Below, piece after piece: positions 25,512 through 34,071 of a DNA stretch of 64,000 nucleotides. Under the pieces are notes generated by a model. It did not search any database, was not told the origin of the DNA, and worked only from the letters and a program-made list of their open reading frames with translations. Origin of the DNA: Burkholderia sp. (lineage in GTDB: Bacteria > Pseudomonadota > Gammaproteobacteria > Burkholderiales > Burkholderiaceae); the NCBI GenBank assembly GCA_030151225.1, contig JASLEG010000355.1, positions 1-64,000 of the forward strand. Reading direction: 5' to 3'. The position numbers and the translations under genes were made by a program. Every line of letters begins with the position of its first letter. Position 1 is the stretch's first letter.

Positions 25512-25841
25512 TCAGGCTTCGTCCGGCGCGTCGTCGCCGGTGCCGGCCAGCCGGTCGGTGTGATCCGGCTCGATGTCGGCGGCGTCGACGAAGGTCGAAT
25601 CGCCGTCGGCGGAAGCCCGTTCGCCGGTGCCGGCGCGATCGGTGGCCGCGGCATCGGCGGCGGGGCCGCGCTCGAGCGCGTGGGCATCGAGCTCGCTGTC
25701 GATGTCGAACGGACGGCGACGCGCGCCACGCACGTCGCTGCCGCTGTCGGACGAATCGCTCGGCCCCAGCGCATCGGCCTCGCTCGCGCTGCCGGTGGCG
25801 TCGTCGAGCGGCGTGTTGTCGGGATTCAGGGTGCTGCCCAT
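25512..25841 (-). CDS. Small acidic low-complexity protein
   Basis: This 109-residue protein is rich in Asp, Ala, Ser and Thr, with no membrane segment and no recognised family. It contains FDIDSELDAHALERG in an otherwise disordered-looking chain ending in TGDDAPDEA. GGAGGTGAAC before ATG 25841 supports translation; the in-frame GTG two codons upstream is a poorer start. It lies 114 bp upstream of the BON gene and probably shares its transcript. Function unknown. Confidence 0.65.
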   Translation of the reverse strand: MGSTLNPDNTPLDDATGSASEADALGPSDSSDSGSDVRGARRRPFDIDSELDAHALERGPAADAAATDRAGTGERASADGDSTFVDAADIEPDHTDRLAGTGDDAPDEA

Positions 25842-25918
25842 GTTCACCTCCCTCGATCAGTGCCGGGCGCGGGCGGCATCGGCAGACGCCGCACGCCCGG
25901 CATGTTGCTCACGCGGCC

Positions 25919-26209
25919 TCAGCCACCCGACGCGCCCGACGCCGGCGCCGCGCCCGTGGCATCGGCGCCCGATGCGGCCGAGGCGCCCGCGGTGTCGGAT
26001 GCGGCGCCCGGTGCCGTCATCGGTGCCGGCGACACGCCGCTCGCCGCGCCGGACTGCGACGCGTCGCTCGACGCGGCCGAGGGCGAGCTGGCCGCGTCGC
26101 CCGAACCGCTGTCGCTCTGCTTCGAACAGCCCGCCGCGGCGGCGAGCGCCACGCACACCGCGCCCATCGCGAGCGTGCGCCATACAGGTCGTGTCGGATC
26201 GAATCGCAT
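25919..26209 (-). CDS. Small Ser/Ala-rich lipoprotein
   Basis: This 96-residue precursor has a signal peptide (TLAMGAVCVALAAAAGC) with a lipobox at Cys28. The remaining 68 residues are nearly all Ser, Ala, Gly, Asp and Pro, a flexible tail with no fold. Similar short lipoproteins tether nothing known. ATG 26209 has GGGAGGT upstream. It is the first gene of the three-gene minus-strand set, 77 bp before the acidic protein. Confidence 0.7.
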   Translation of the reverse strand: MRFDPTRPVWRTLAMGAVCVALAAAAGCSKQSDSGSGDAASSPSAASSDASQSGAASGVSPAPMTAPGAASDTAGASAASGADATGAAPASGASGG

Positions 26210-26382
26210 GAGACCTCCCGTGTTGAATGGACCTTTCAATGCAGCAAGACACATGCCGCTCGCAGCGCATCGGCGGCCGGCACGCGATCCTGCGCGTGGC
26301 ATGGGCGTTGCTGATGACAACCTGCCAGCGCCACGCGCTTCGCGTTTGCGCCGCAACTCCAGGCCACGCAAGGAGGCATCCA

Positions 26383-26706
26383 GTGACTCAAGTAGACCTG
26401 CTTCGCTATCTCGTGACGAGCCAGCTGGTCGCGCGCATCCAGACCGGGCACTGGATGCCGCCCGCTCGTGTCGTCACGGCAACCCACGTCTGGCTCGAGA
26501 GCCATCGCGTCGAATGCGAGTGGCTCGACCGGATCCGCATCGCCATGGCCGCGCTCGGCCTCGCCGGCGAGATCTACGACGTGGCCGCGGCCGGCGAGGG
26601 GCCGGGCCTCGCCGAGGGCCTGCTCGCCGACGAGGGCTCGCCGCAGATGGCCGCCTTGCGCGCGCGCTGCGAGCATTATCTGCAGCGGCTCACGCGCAGC
26701 GACTGA
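26383..26706 (+). CDS. Unknown 107-aa protein
   Basis: I chose GTG 26383 because AGGAGG lies seven bases upstream; the open frame continues further upstream without a good site. The protein starts VTQVDLLRYLVTSQLVARIQ and contains WLESHRVECEWLDRIRIAM and MAALRARCEHYLQRL. It is probably helical, soluble and small. No family is recognised. It diverges from the lipoprotein gene at 26209 and stands alone, with 417 bp of non-coding DNA behind it. Confidence 0.65.
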   Translation: MTQVDLLRYLVTSQLVARIQTGHWMPPARVVTATHVWLESHRVECEWLDRIRIAMAALGLAGEIYDVAAAGEGPGLAEGLLADEGSPQMAALRARCEHYLQRLTRSD

Positions 26707-27123
26707 AACGCCCCGCCCCTTCCTCGATTCGATCGACGCGCGGATCGCGCACATAATCAAACCCGGCGCGATCCGATTATCCGGGCAGCCCGATGGCACG
26801 CGTTTCGCCGGTGTCGGCATTGCGAAAATGCGGCAATCCCTGCCCGCGCCCGATTTCCGTCCATCCCCATGAAGGGCCGCCCCGAGCCGATTTCCGCCCA
26901 TGGCGCAACTTCATTTTTCGACACAAAACTCCACAAGATTCACGCGTGATTCCGCGTGATCCCGATTGACGCCGCCGGTTTTCATTCTTACGCTGCATCC
27001 CGACCCACGCGAATCGTCGTTGAAAAGAACTCCAAGACAATACGGCGCGACATCGGCTCACGAGGCCGGCATTGCATCGCCATCCTGAATGATTCAAATA
27101 AATCGAAAGGAAAGGGAACAACA
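26707..27123. other. Upstream region of the S10 peptidase gene
   Basis: This 417-bp region has no supportable gene. TGGCACG-CGTT-TCGC at 26794-26808 is one base off the sigma-54 consensus TGGCACG-N4-TTGC with correct GG-N10-GC spacing, on the plus strand and about 310 bp before the peptidase start. Further on, CGCGTGAT is directly repeated near 26943-26960. The last 40 bases are A-rich with a GGAAAGGGAAC ribosome site. Confidence 0.45.
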
Positions 27124-28896
27124 ATGAAAGCAAGCAAAGAGGGGCTGGGCCAGCGATCGCGCGGCGCGATCCGGTATCTCGGAAGGACCATGCTGGGCCT
27201 GAGCGTGCTGGCGCTCGCGGCCTGCGGCGGCGACGGCACCAGCAGCGGTCCCGCCTCTATCGACGCGGCCGGCAACCGGCCGCTGACCGACGCCACCGCC
27301 TATTCGACCGACGCGAGCGCGAGCCTGGCCGCCGCGCAGGTCAACGAGTCGGCCGCCATCATGCACGCCACCTGGACCGGCAACGGCAAGTCCGTGGCCT
27401 ACACCGCCACCACCGGCCACCTCACCGCGATCGATCCGGGCGGCAACGCCGAGGCGACGATGTCCTACGTGGCCTACACGGCGCCGAGCCAGGACGGCAA
27501 GCCGCGCCCCGTGACCTTCTTCTACAACGGCGGGCCGGGCTCGTCCTCGGTGTGGCTGCGGCTCGGCTCGTTCGCGCCCACCCGCGTGGCCACGCCCGAT
27601 CCGCTGCTGACGAACTGGCCGAACTTCCCGCTCGTGAGCAACGACGAGAGCCTGATCGGCTCGACCGACATGGTGTTCATCGATCCGCCCGGCACCGGCT
27701 TCTCGGAGGCGATCGCGCCGAACACGAACCGGAGCTTCTGGGGCGCCGATCCCGACGTGGCCGTGATGCGCGACTTCATCCGCCGCTATCTCGCCGTGAA
27801 CAAGGTGTCGGGCGTGCCGCTGTACCTGTACGGCGAGTCGTACGGCACGCCGCGCACCGACATGCTCGCGCTGTCGCTCGAATCGGCCGGCGTGAACCTG
27901 ACCGGCATCGTGCTGCAGTCGTCGATCCTCAACTACTTCGCCGACCCCGGCGAAACCTACGCGATCACCAACGGCAACGCGGCGAACACGGCGCTCGAGC
28001 TCAAGTACACGACCGACGGCATGATCGGCTACTTCCTCGGCTATGCCGAGGTGGCCGCCTACTTCAACCAGGTGTCGCCGGCGCCGAGCGATCCGGGCCA
28101 GTTCGCGCTGCAGATCCAGAACTTCGTGACCGCGCAGTATGCGCAGCTCGCGCAGTACGCCCCCACCTTCTTCTTCGGCGGCAGTGCGCTCGTGCCGACC
28201 GGTACCTTCCCCGACAACACCACGCTGTCGGCCTGGTCGGCGCAGACCAGCATGTCGGTGGCCTCGCTGAACGCGTACTTCGGCAACAACTACTACGGCA
28301 CCTCGCTCGTGCCCGGCTCGACCCTCGGCCGCTACGACGGCCGCGTGATCCTGCCGAGCGACGACCCGCGCCTGCAGCAGGATTCGGATCCGTCCGACAT
28401 CCTGATCACGCAGCCGTTCACGAACGCGCTGGCCAGCCAGTTGCCGAACGAGCTCGGCTATCAGGCGCCGAACGCCACCTATGCCACGCTGAACGACGCG
28501 ATCATCGGTGCCTGGGACTTCAGCCACGCCGGGCAGGCCGTGCCGGACACGATTCCCGACCTGCTCGCGGCGCTGCGCCTGAACCCGCAGCTGAAGGTGT
28601 TCTCGGCGAACGGCTATCACGATCTGGCCACGCCCTTCTTCCTGACCGAGAACCAGCTCGCGCGCCTGCAGACCGTGACCGACGTGCAGCCGAACCTGCA
28701 GATGACGTTCTATCCGGGCGGCCACATGATCTATCTCGACAACACCGCGCGGCCGCGACTGCGCACCGATCTCGCGGCCTTCCTCGGCGGCCAGCCGGTG
28801 CCGAACGCGCTGTCGCTCGCGCAACTGCCCGCGCCGTGGCCCGACGAGAGCCCGGCCGGCACGCCCACGCTGGCCCGCGCGATCGCGTCGCGCTGA
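27124..28896 (+). CDS. S10-family serine carboxypeptidase, lipoprotein
   Basis: This 590-residue precursor has a lipoprotein signal (LSVLALAAC, Cys34), so the enzyme is membrane-anchored outside the cytoplasm. The S10 fold is clear: FFYNGGPGSSS at about 132-142, the nucleophile Ser239 in YGESYG, the acid in SANGYHDLATPF near residue 495 and the base in YPGGHMIY near 545. It removes C-terminal residues from peptides, best at low pH in characterised relatives. Length and motifs are complete. The upstream gap has a sigma-54-like sequence. An EF-hand-like exported protein gene follows 50 bp later, probably in the same operon. Confidence 0.92.
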   Translation: MKASKEGLGQRSRGAIRYLGRTMLGLSVLALAACGGDGTSSGPASIDAAGNRPLTDATAYSTDASASLAAAQVNESAAIMHATWTGNGKSVAYTATTGHLTAIDPGGNAEATMSYVAYTAPSQDGKPRPVTFFYNGGPGSSSVWLRLGSFAPTRVATPDPLLTNWPNFPLVSNDESLIGSTDMVFIDPPGTGFSEAIAPNTNRSFWGADPDVAVMRDFIRRYLAVNKVSGVPLYLYGESYGTPRTDMLALSLESAGVNLTGIVLQSSILNYFADPGETYAITNGNAANTALELKYTTDGMIGYFLGYAEVAAYFNQVSPAPSDPGQFALQIQNFVTAQYAQLAQYAPTFFFGGSALVPTGTFPDNTTLSAWSAQTSMSVASLNAYFGNNYYGTSLVPGSTLGRYDGRVILPSDDPRLQQDSDPSDILITQPFTNALASQLPNELGYQAPNATYATLNDAIIGAWDFSHAGQAVPDTIPDLLAALRLNPQLKVFSANGYHDLATPFFLTENQLARLQTVTDVQPNLQMTFYPGGHMIYLDNTARPRLRTDLAAFLGGQPVPNALSLAQLPAPWPDESPAGTPTLARAIASR

Positions 28897-28946
28897 GCGC
28901 TGCGGCCATCCGACCCGACACGAGACCCATCATGACGAGGGACACC

Positions 28947-29363
28947 ATGAACCGATCGCATCCGATTTCGCGCCTCCGGGCGCCGGCCTTGCCGCTCACC
29001 CTGCTGCTCGCGCTGCTCGTGCCGCTGCTGCCGGCCGCGCCTGCCGCAGCGGCCGCCCTGCAGGCCGTCTCCACCCCCGTTCCGCTCAAGGGCGGCGTGG
29101 ACGGCCCGTTCCTGCCGAGCCGCCCGCTCGCCGCGCCCGCGGCCGCCACCACCGGCACGGATCTGTCGCAGCAGGCGCAATCGCGGCTCGCCTCGAGCCT
29201 GGCCGGCAACCGCGTGCTGGCCGACGGCAAGTCGCTCACGCGCGCGCAGGCGCAGGCGAGCGGCCTGCCCTTCATCGCCGATCATTTCGACCAGATCGAC
29301 ACAGCCCACAGCGGCCGCGTGACGATGCAGCAGGTTCGGCAGTACCTGCAACGCCAGCCCTGA
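28947..29363 (+). CDS. Exported protein with degenerate EF-hand
   Basis: This 138-residue precursor has a signal peptide (LPLTLLLALLVPLLPAAPAAAA). The C-terminus FDQIDTAHSGRVTMQQVRQYL has the spacing of an EF-hand, but loop position 3 is Ala and position 12 is Gln rather than acidic, so calcium binding is doubtful. I chose ATG 28947 with GAGGG upstream; ATG 28932 is also possible and adds five residues. It lies 50 bp after the S10 peptidase gene and ends at a terminator, so the two may be expressed together. Confidence 0.75.
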   Translation: MNRSHPISRLRAPALPLTLLLALLVPLLPAAPAAAAALQAVSTPVPLKGGVDGPFLPSRPLAAPAAATTGTDLSQQAQSRLASSLAGNRVLADGKSLTRAQAQASGLPFIADHFDQIDTAHSGRVTMQQVRQYLQRQP

Positions 29364-29380
29364 CCGGGCGGGAAACGGAC

Positions 29381-29417
29381 AAGCCGCGCACGGCTCGCTG
29401 CGCCCGTGCCGGCTTTT
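29381..29417 (+). terminator. Probable terminator after the EF-hand gene
   Basis: AAGCCGCGCACGG pairs with CCGTGCCGGCTT through a 10-nt loop and one bulge, and ends in TTTT. Confidence 0.6.
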
Positions 29418-29543
29418 CGCTATGATCGGCAACACCGGTCACGCCGGGGCGAATTGGGAGCGACCCGCCCGGCGTGGCGGGCCGGCACGCGATGCGCCGG
29501 CCATCTTGCCGACAGAACAACAACGTCAACGATCTTGCGCCGT

Positions 29544-29996
29544 ATGAATTCAGCCTTTCGCCTCGCGGCAGCCGGCCTCGCCTGCGCCGCCTCGATCCTC
29601 GCACTGAGCGCCGCCGCACCGGCCGTCGCCGCCGAACCGAAGCCGCTCGACGCCGCGCTCGACTGCTCGTGGAACGGCCACCGCTTCATCGCCCCGCTGG
29701 CCGAGGCCGGCGACATCGAGACCAAGCCGATGCACGTCGAGTCGAATTCGATGAACGCGTTCCACACGCGCCATCCGCTCACGGCCTACGGCTTTTCCGT
29801 GTACGTGGTGCTCGGCTATCAGCAGGACGACCCGCTGTTCCAGCACGGCGACGGCCAGCCGATCGACACCTGGGGCTACGGCGTGGTCGTGCACGGCTCG
29901 CGCAGCGCGGTGGAAGCGAAGGTGCGCGCGGCCGGCAGCCAGGCCACCGTCAAGGCCGCGTTTCCGTTCCTGACCGCGATCGTCTGCACGCCGTAA
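29544..29996 (+). CDS. Exported protein of unknown function, 150 aa
   Basis: The precursor begins with a clear signal peptide (RLAAAGLACAASILALSAAAPAVAA). The mature protein has two Cys (ALDCSW near the start, AIVCTP at the end) that could form a disulfide. It contains MNAFHTRHPLTAYGFSVYVVLGYQ and DTWGYGVVVHG, suggesting a compact beta-rich fold. I do not recognise a family. The start ATG 29544 rests on the signal peptide; the ribosome site is weak. It ends 14 bp before a strong terminator shared with ppx. Confidence 0.75.
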   Translation: MNSAFRLAAAGLACAASILALSAAAPAVAAEPKPLDAALDCSWNGHRFIAPLAEAGDIETKPMHVESNSMNAFHTRHPLTAYGFSVYVVLGYQQDDPLFQHGDGQPIDTWGYGVVVHGSRSAVEAKVRAAGSQATVKAAFPFLTAIVCTP

Positions 29997-30010
29997 CGCC
30001 ATCACAATGA

Positions 30011-30046
30011 AAAACGGCTGCACGGATCGCTCCGTGCAGCCGTTTT
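30011..30046. terminator. Bidirectional terminator between convergent genes
   Basis: A perfect 16-bp stem AAAACGGCTGCACGGA/TCCGTGCAGCCGTTTT with loop TCGC serves the exported-protein gene and ppx. Confidence 0.92.
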
Positions 30047-30066
30047 CATCTTGCGATACCGCGCGC

Positions 30067-31581
30067 TTACGCTTCCGTGTACACCACGCGATACGGAATG
30101 CCCACCTTCTCCCATTCCGCCGCTTCCTGGCTCAGGCTGTAGTCGGTCAGCGGATTCTGCTCGACCCAGCTGGTCGGCAGGCGCACCTCGAACCCGCCCT
30201 TCTTCGCATCCGACACGCTGATTTCGGGCAGCCCCGCATCGGTTCGCCGCCGGCACAGCAGCGCCGCGAGCCGCAGGCAGAACAGCAGCGTCCACTCCAC
30301 GTCGCGCGACTGCGAGAGCTTGCCGAGCTTGCCCGCGTGGCCGAGCACGAGCGCGGCGAGGCGCGCCTGATCGGTGCGCGAGAAGCCGGGCATGTCGGCA
30401 TTGCTCGCGATGTAGGCCGAATGCTTGTGATAGGCACTGTGCGAGATCGACAGGCCGATCTCGTGCAGCGCGGCCGCCCAGCCGAGGAAGGTGCGATCCT
30501 CGTTGCGCTGCGCTTCCTCGGTGTGCTCGAGCTGATCGTAGAAGCCCGTGGCCAGCGCGCCGATGCGGTCGGCCTGCGGGCGATCGACACCGTAGCGGCG
30601 CATCGAGCCCTCCACCGTCACCGCACGCATGTCCTCGTGCTGGGCACGGCCGAGCAGGTCGTACAGCACGCCGAGGCGCAGCGCACCGTCGGTGGTGTCC
30701 ACGTAATCGATGCCGAGCTCCTCGAACACCGCGAGCATGATCGACAGGCCGCCGGCCAGCACCGGAATGCGATCCGGCTTCAGCGCCACCAGCTTCAGGC
30801 GGTTCACGTTCTCGGCCTTGATCAGCGCGCGCTTGAGGCGCTCGAGGCCGCCGCGCGAGATGCCGTGCGTGATGCCGGCGTCGTTGAAGCCGTTGCCCTC
30901 CACGAGTTCGGCCAGCGCGCGCGCCGTGCCCGACGAGCCGATCGCCTGATCCCAGCCCGCCTTCTTGTATTCGCCGGAGATGATCTGGATCTCGCGCTTG
31001 GCCGCGAGCTCGGCCTGGCGCATCGTGTACTCGTCGACGTTGCCGGCCGGGAAGAACTGGCGGCTGTGGCTCACGCAGCCGATGTAGAGGCTTTCCATCA
31101 CGATCGGCGTGTAGTGCTGGCCGATGATGAATTCGGTCGAGCCGCCGCCGATGTCCACCACCAGCCGCTTGCCCGCGTTGGCCGGCACCGAGTGCGCGGC
31201 ACCCGCGTAGATCAGGCGCGCCTCCTCGCGGCCCGCGATCACCTCGATCGGGAAGCCGAGCGCGGCCTCCGCCTCCACCAGGAACTCGCCGGCGTTCTTG
31301 GCCACGCGCAGCGTGTTGGTGGCGACCGCGCGCACGTGGTCGGGGTGGAAATCGCGCAGTCGCTCGCCGAAGCGCTTGAGCGCTTCCCAGCCCCGCTCCT
31401 GCGAGGCCCGGTCGAGCATCTTCTCGCGCGACAGGCCCGCGCCGAGGCGCACCGGCTCGCGCAGGGCGTCGACCGGATAGATCTGGCTGCCCGCAGGCGT
31501 TTCCTCGACCCGGCCGACGATCAGCCGGAAGCTGTTCGAACCGAGGTCGACGGCGGCAAGTAGTTGCGGGGAATTAACCAT
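30067..31581 (-). CDS. ppx: Exopolyphosphatase
   Basis: This 504-residue member of the Ppx/GppA (ASKHA) family removes terminal phosphate from polyphosphate. The phosphate-1 motif is AAVDLGSNSFRLIV, the phosphate-2 motif VVDIGGGSTEFIIG, and GSSGTARAL and VLAGGLSIML follow. The C-terminal HD-like domain is present (HEIGLSISHSAYHKHSAY). It is divergent from ppk, with the Pho-box-like repeats between them oriented toward ppk. An alternative GppA role (pppGpp hydrolysis) is possible, but the context with ppk supports Ppx. Confidence 0.94.
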   Translation of the reverse strand: MVNSPQLLAAVDLGSNSFRLIVGRVEETPAGSQIYPVDALREPVRLGAGLSREKMLDRASQERGWEALKRFGERLRDFHPDHVRAVATNTLRVAKNAGEFLVEAEAALGFPIEVIAGREEARLIYAGAAHSVPANAGKRLVVDIGGGSTEFIIGQHYTPIVMESLYIGCVSHSRQFFPAGNVDEYTMRQAELAAKREIQIISGEYKKAGWDQAIGSSGTARALAELVEGNGFNDAGITHGISRGGLERLKRALIKAENVNRLKLVALKPDRIPVLAGGLSIMLAVFEELGIDYVDTTDGALRLGVLYDLLGRAQHEDMRAVTVEGSMRRYGVDRPQADRIGALATGFYDQLEHTEEAQRNEDRTFLGWAAALHEIGLSISHSAYHKHSAYIASNADMPGFSRTDQARLAALVLGHAGKLGKLSQSRDVEWTLLFCLRLAALLCRRRTDAGLPEISVSDAKKGGFEVRLPTSWVEQNPLTDYSLSQEAAEWEKVGIPYRVVYTEA

Positions 31582-31747
31582 CGGGAGAGCTCCGTTCTGC
31601 GACCGGCAAGCCGCCGCTACGCCAGTCCGTGACATTCAAACGACGCATTCTAAATGCTGTCGCACCTGCGATGCACGCGGATCTCGCGCATGGGCCGATC
31701 TCGCGAAATGTTTCGATTGAAACAGACAATTGAATTCGGCTTTGCCC

Positions 31748-31860
31748 GACGTATTATCTGAAGAGTAATGCGCATTGTCATCAATACGTCATCAAATTCT
31801 GGAATGTCCGGACGTATCATTCAAAAAGAAGGACAAATACGTCATCAAAACGTCATCCAA
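31748..31860 (+). promoter_or_regulatory. Tandem Pho-box-like repeats before ppk
   Basis: Two units with the 7-4-7 layout of PhoB sites are present: TTGTCAT-CAAT-ACGTCAT at 31775-31792 and ACGTCAT-CAAA-ACGTCAT at 31839-31856. Further ACGTATTAT- and ACGTATCAT-like half-sites occur at about 31748 and 31812. All point toward ppk, whose start is 66 bp after the last unit. PhoB control of ppk is inferred from the nearby phoBR and pst genes. Confidence 0.65.
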
Positions 31861-31922
31861 CCGTGAGAATTTCCGAGCTTCCCTTCCTGCCTTGCCCACC
31901 TGACCAAGCCTGCTCGCTGCCG

Positions 31923-33986
31923 ATGTCCATCCGTTACCCGCTGCTCAACCGTGAACTCGGCATCCTCGGCTTCAACGAGCGCGTGCTCGCGCAGGCAGCC
32001 GATCCGCACGTGCCGCTGCTCGAGCGGCTGCGCTTCATCTGCATCACCAGCAGCAACCTCGACGAATTCTTCGAAGTCCGGATGGCCGGCCTGCAGGAAC
32101 AGATGCGCGACAACCCCGGCGCGCTCGCGCCCGACGGCATGTCGCTGCAGCATGTGTACGACCTCGTGGTCGAGCGCGCCCAGCGCCTCGTGCACAAGCA
32201 GTATGCGATGCTGCACGAAACCATCTATCCGGCGCTCGAAACCGAGGGCATCTATTTCCACGGCACCGACACCTGGAGCGAGGCCCAGCTCGAATGGGCG
32301 CGCGCCTACTTCCTCGACGAGCTGCTGCCCGTGCTCACGCCGATCGGGCTCGACCCCGCGCATCCGTTCCCGCGCGTGCTCAACAAGAGCCTGAACTTCG
32401 TGGTGGAGCTCGAGGGCCGCGACGCCTTCGGCCGCCAGGCGCTGCTCGGCATCGTGCAGGCCCCGCGCGCGCTGCCGCGCCTCGTGCGCATGCCGCAGGC
32501 GCTGTCGGGCTTCCGCCACGGCTTCGTGCTGCTCAGCTCGCTGATGCAGCGCTTCGTGGGCGAGCTGTTCCCGAAGCTGGTGGTGAAGAGCTGCAACCAG
32601 TTCCGCATCACGCGCAACTCCGAGCTGTTCGTCGACGAGGACGAGATCACCAACCTGCGCGTGGCCCTGCAGGGCGAGCTGCCCGCGCGCCACCTCGGCA
32701 ACGCGGTGCGCCTCGAGGTGTCGGCCGACACGCCGGCGCACATCGTGCGACGCCTGCTCGACGAGAGCGACCTCAGCGAGCGCGACTGCTATCGCGCCAA
32801 CGGCCCCGTGAACCTGGTGCGGCTCATGCAGCTGCCCGACCTGGTGGACCTGCCCGAGCTGAAGTTCGTGCCGCACACGCCGGCCACGCCGCCCGAGGTG
32901 ACCAACGCGCCGTCGATGTTCACGGCGATCGATCGCGGCGACATCCTGCTGCATCACCCCTACGAGAGCTTCCAGCCCGTGCTGGAGCTGCTGCGCGAGG
33001 CGGCCAGGGATCCCAGCGTGGTCGCGATCAAGCAGACCATCTACCGCACCGGCACCGATTCGCCGCTGATGGACGCGCTGATGGAAGCCGCCCGCAACGG
33101 CAAGGAAGTGACCGTGGTGGTGGAGCTGCTCGCGCGCTTCGACGAGGAAACCAACATCAACTGGGCGTCGCGCCTCGAGGCGGTGGGCGCGCACGTCGTG
33201 TACGGCGTGGTGGGCCACAAGTGCCACGCCAAGATGGTGCTGATCGTGCGTCGCGAGAAGCGCGGCGGCAAGACCGTGCTGCGCCGCTACGCGCACCTCG
33301 GCACCGGCAACTATCATCCGCGCACCGCGCGCCTGTACACCGACTTCGGGCTGCTGACGGCCGACCAGAAGATCTGCGAGGACGTGCACCATGTGTTCCA
33401 GCAGCTGACCGGCATCGGTGGCGAGCTGAAGCTGCACGAGCTGTGGCAATCGCCGTTCACGCTGCATCCGAAGCTGATCGAGGGCATCCGCAACGAGATC
33501 GCCAACGCGCGCGCCGGCAAGCGCGCGCGCATCGTCGCGAAGATGAACGCGCTGCTCGAGCCGTCGGTGATCGCCGAGCTCTACGAGGCCTCGCAGGCCG
33601 GCGTGAAGGTGGACCTGATCATCCGCGGCGTGTGCGCGCTGCAGCCGGGCGTGCCGGGCCTGTCCGAGAACATCACGGTGCGCTCGATCATCGGCCGCTT
33701 CCTCGAGCATCACCGCATCTACTACTTCCATGCGGGCGGCGCCGAGCACGTGTACCTGTCGAGCGCGGACTGGATGGATCGCAACCTGTTCCGCCGCGTC
33801 GAGGTGGCCTTCCCGGTTCACGATCGCAAGCTCAAGCGGCGCGTGATCGCAGAAGGCCTGTCGGTATTCCTCGGCGACAATCAGTCGTCGTGGGTCATGC
33901 AGAGCGACGGTCACTACAAGCGTCGTCGTGCCGGCAAGACGCCGCGCAGCGCGCAGCTGGGGCTGCTCGAGAAGTTCGGCGGCTGA
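31923..33986 (+). CDS. ppk: Polyphosphate kinase 1
   Basis: This 687-residue enzyme polymerises ATP gamma-phosphate into polyphosphate at the membrane. The N-domain starts RYPLLNRELGILGFN. The autophosphorylated His lies in GHKCHAKMVL (E. coli His435 equivalent), and the second essential His in FLEHHRIYYF (His592 equivalent). RYAHLGTGNYHPRTARLYTD and VYLSSADWMDRNL complete the PPK1 signature. I start at ATG 31923, which gives the family length; a GTG at 31863 would fall just after the last Pho-box repeat. It is the first gene of the phosphate block on this strand and ends at a terminator. Confidence 0.96.
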   Translation: MSIRYPLLNRELGILGFNERVLAQAADPHVPLLERLRFICITSSNLDEFFEVRMAGLQEQMRDNPGALAPDGMSLQHVYDLVVERAQRLVHKQYAMLHETIYPALETEGIYFHGTDTWSEAQLEWARAYFLDELLPVLTPIGLDPAHPFPRVLNKSLNFVVELEGRDAFGRQALLGIVQAPRALPRLVRMPQALSGFRHGFVLLSSLMQRFVGELFPKLVVKSCNQFRITRNSELFVDEDEITNLRVALQGELPARHLGNAVRLEVSADTPAHIVRRLLDESDLSERDCYRANGPVNLVRLMQLPDLVDLPELKFVPHTPATPPEVTNAPSMFTAIDRGDILLHHPYESFQPVLELLREAARDPSVVAIKQTIYRTGTDSPLMDALMEAARNGKEVTVVVELLARFDEETNINWASRLEAVGAHVVYGVVGHKCHAKMVLIVRREKRGGKTVLRRYAHLGTGNYHPRTARLYTDFGLLTADQKICEDVHHVFQQLTGIGGELKLHELWQSPFTLHPKLIEGIRNEIANARAGKRARIVAKMNALLEPSVIAELYEASQAGVKVDLIIRGVCALQPGVPGLSENITVRSIIGRFLEHHRIYYFHAGGAEHVYLSSADWMDRNLFRRVEVAFPVHDRKLKRRVIAEGLSVFLGDNQSSWVMQSDGHYKRRRAGKTPRSAQLGLLEKFGG

Positions 33987-34022
33987 CGCACCCTCGCCCT
34001 CTTCCGGCGCCCGGCGGAAACG

Positions 34023-34050
34023 AAAAAGCCACCTTCGCGGGTGGCTTTTT
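34023..34050. terminator. Bidirectional terminator between ppk and phoR
   Basis: AAAAAGCCACC/GGTGGCTTTTT, an 11-bp stem with a 6-nt loop, has T-runs in both directions. Confidence 0.9.
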
Positions 34051-34071
34051 CATTGGTGCGGCTCGTGCGGC

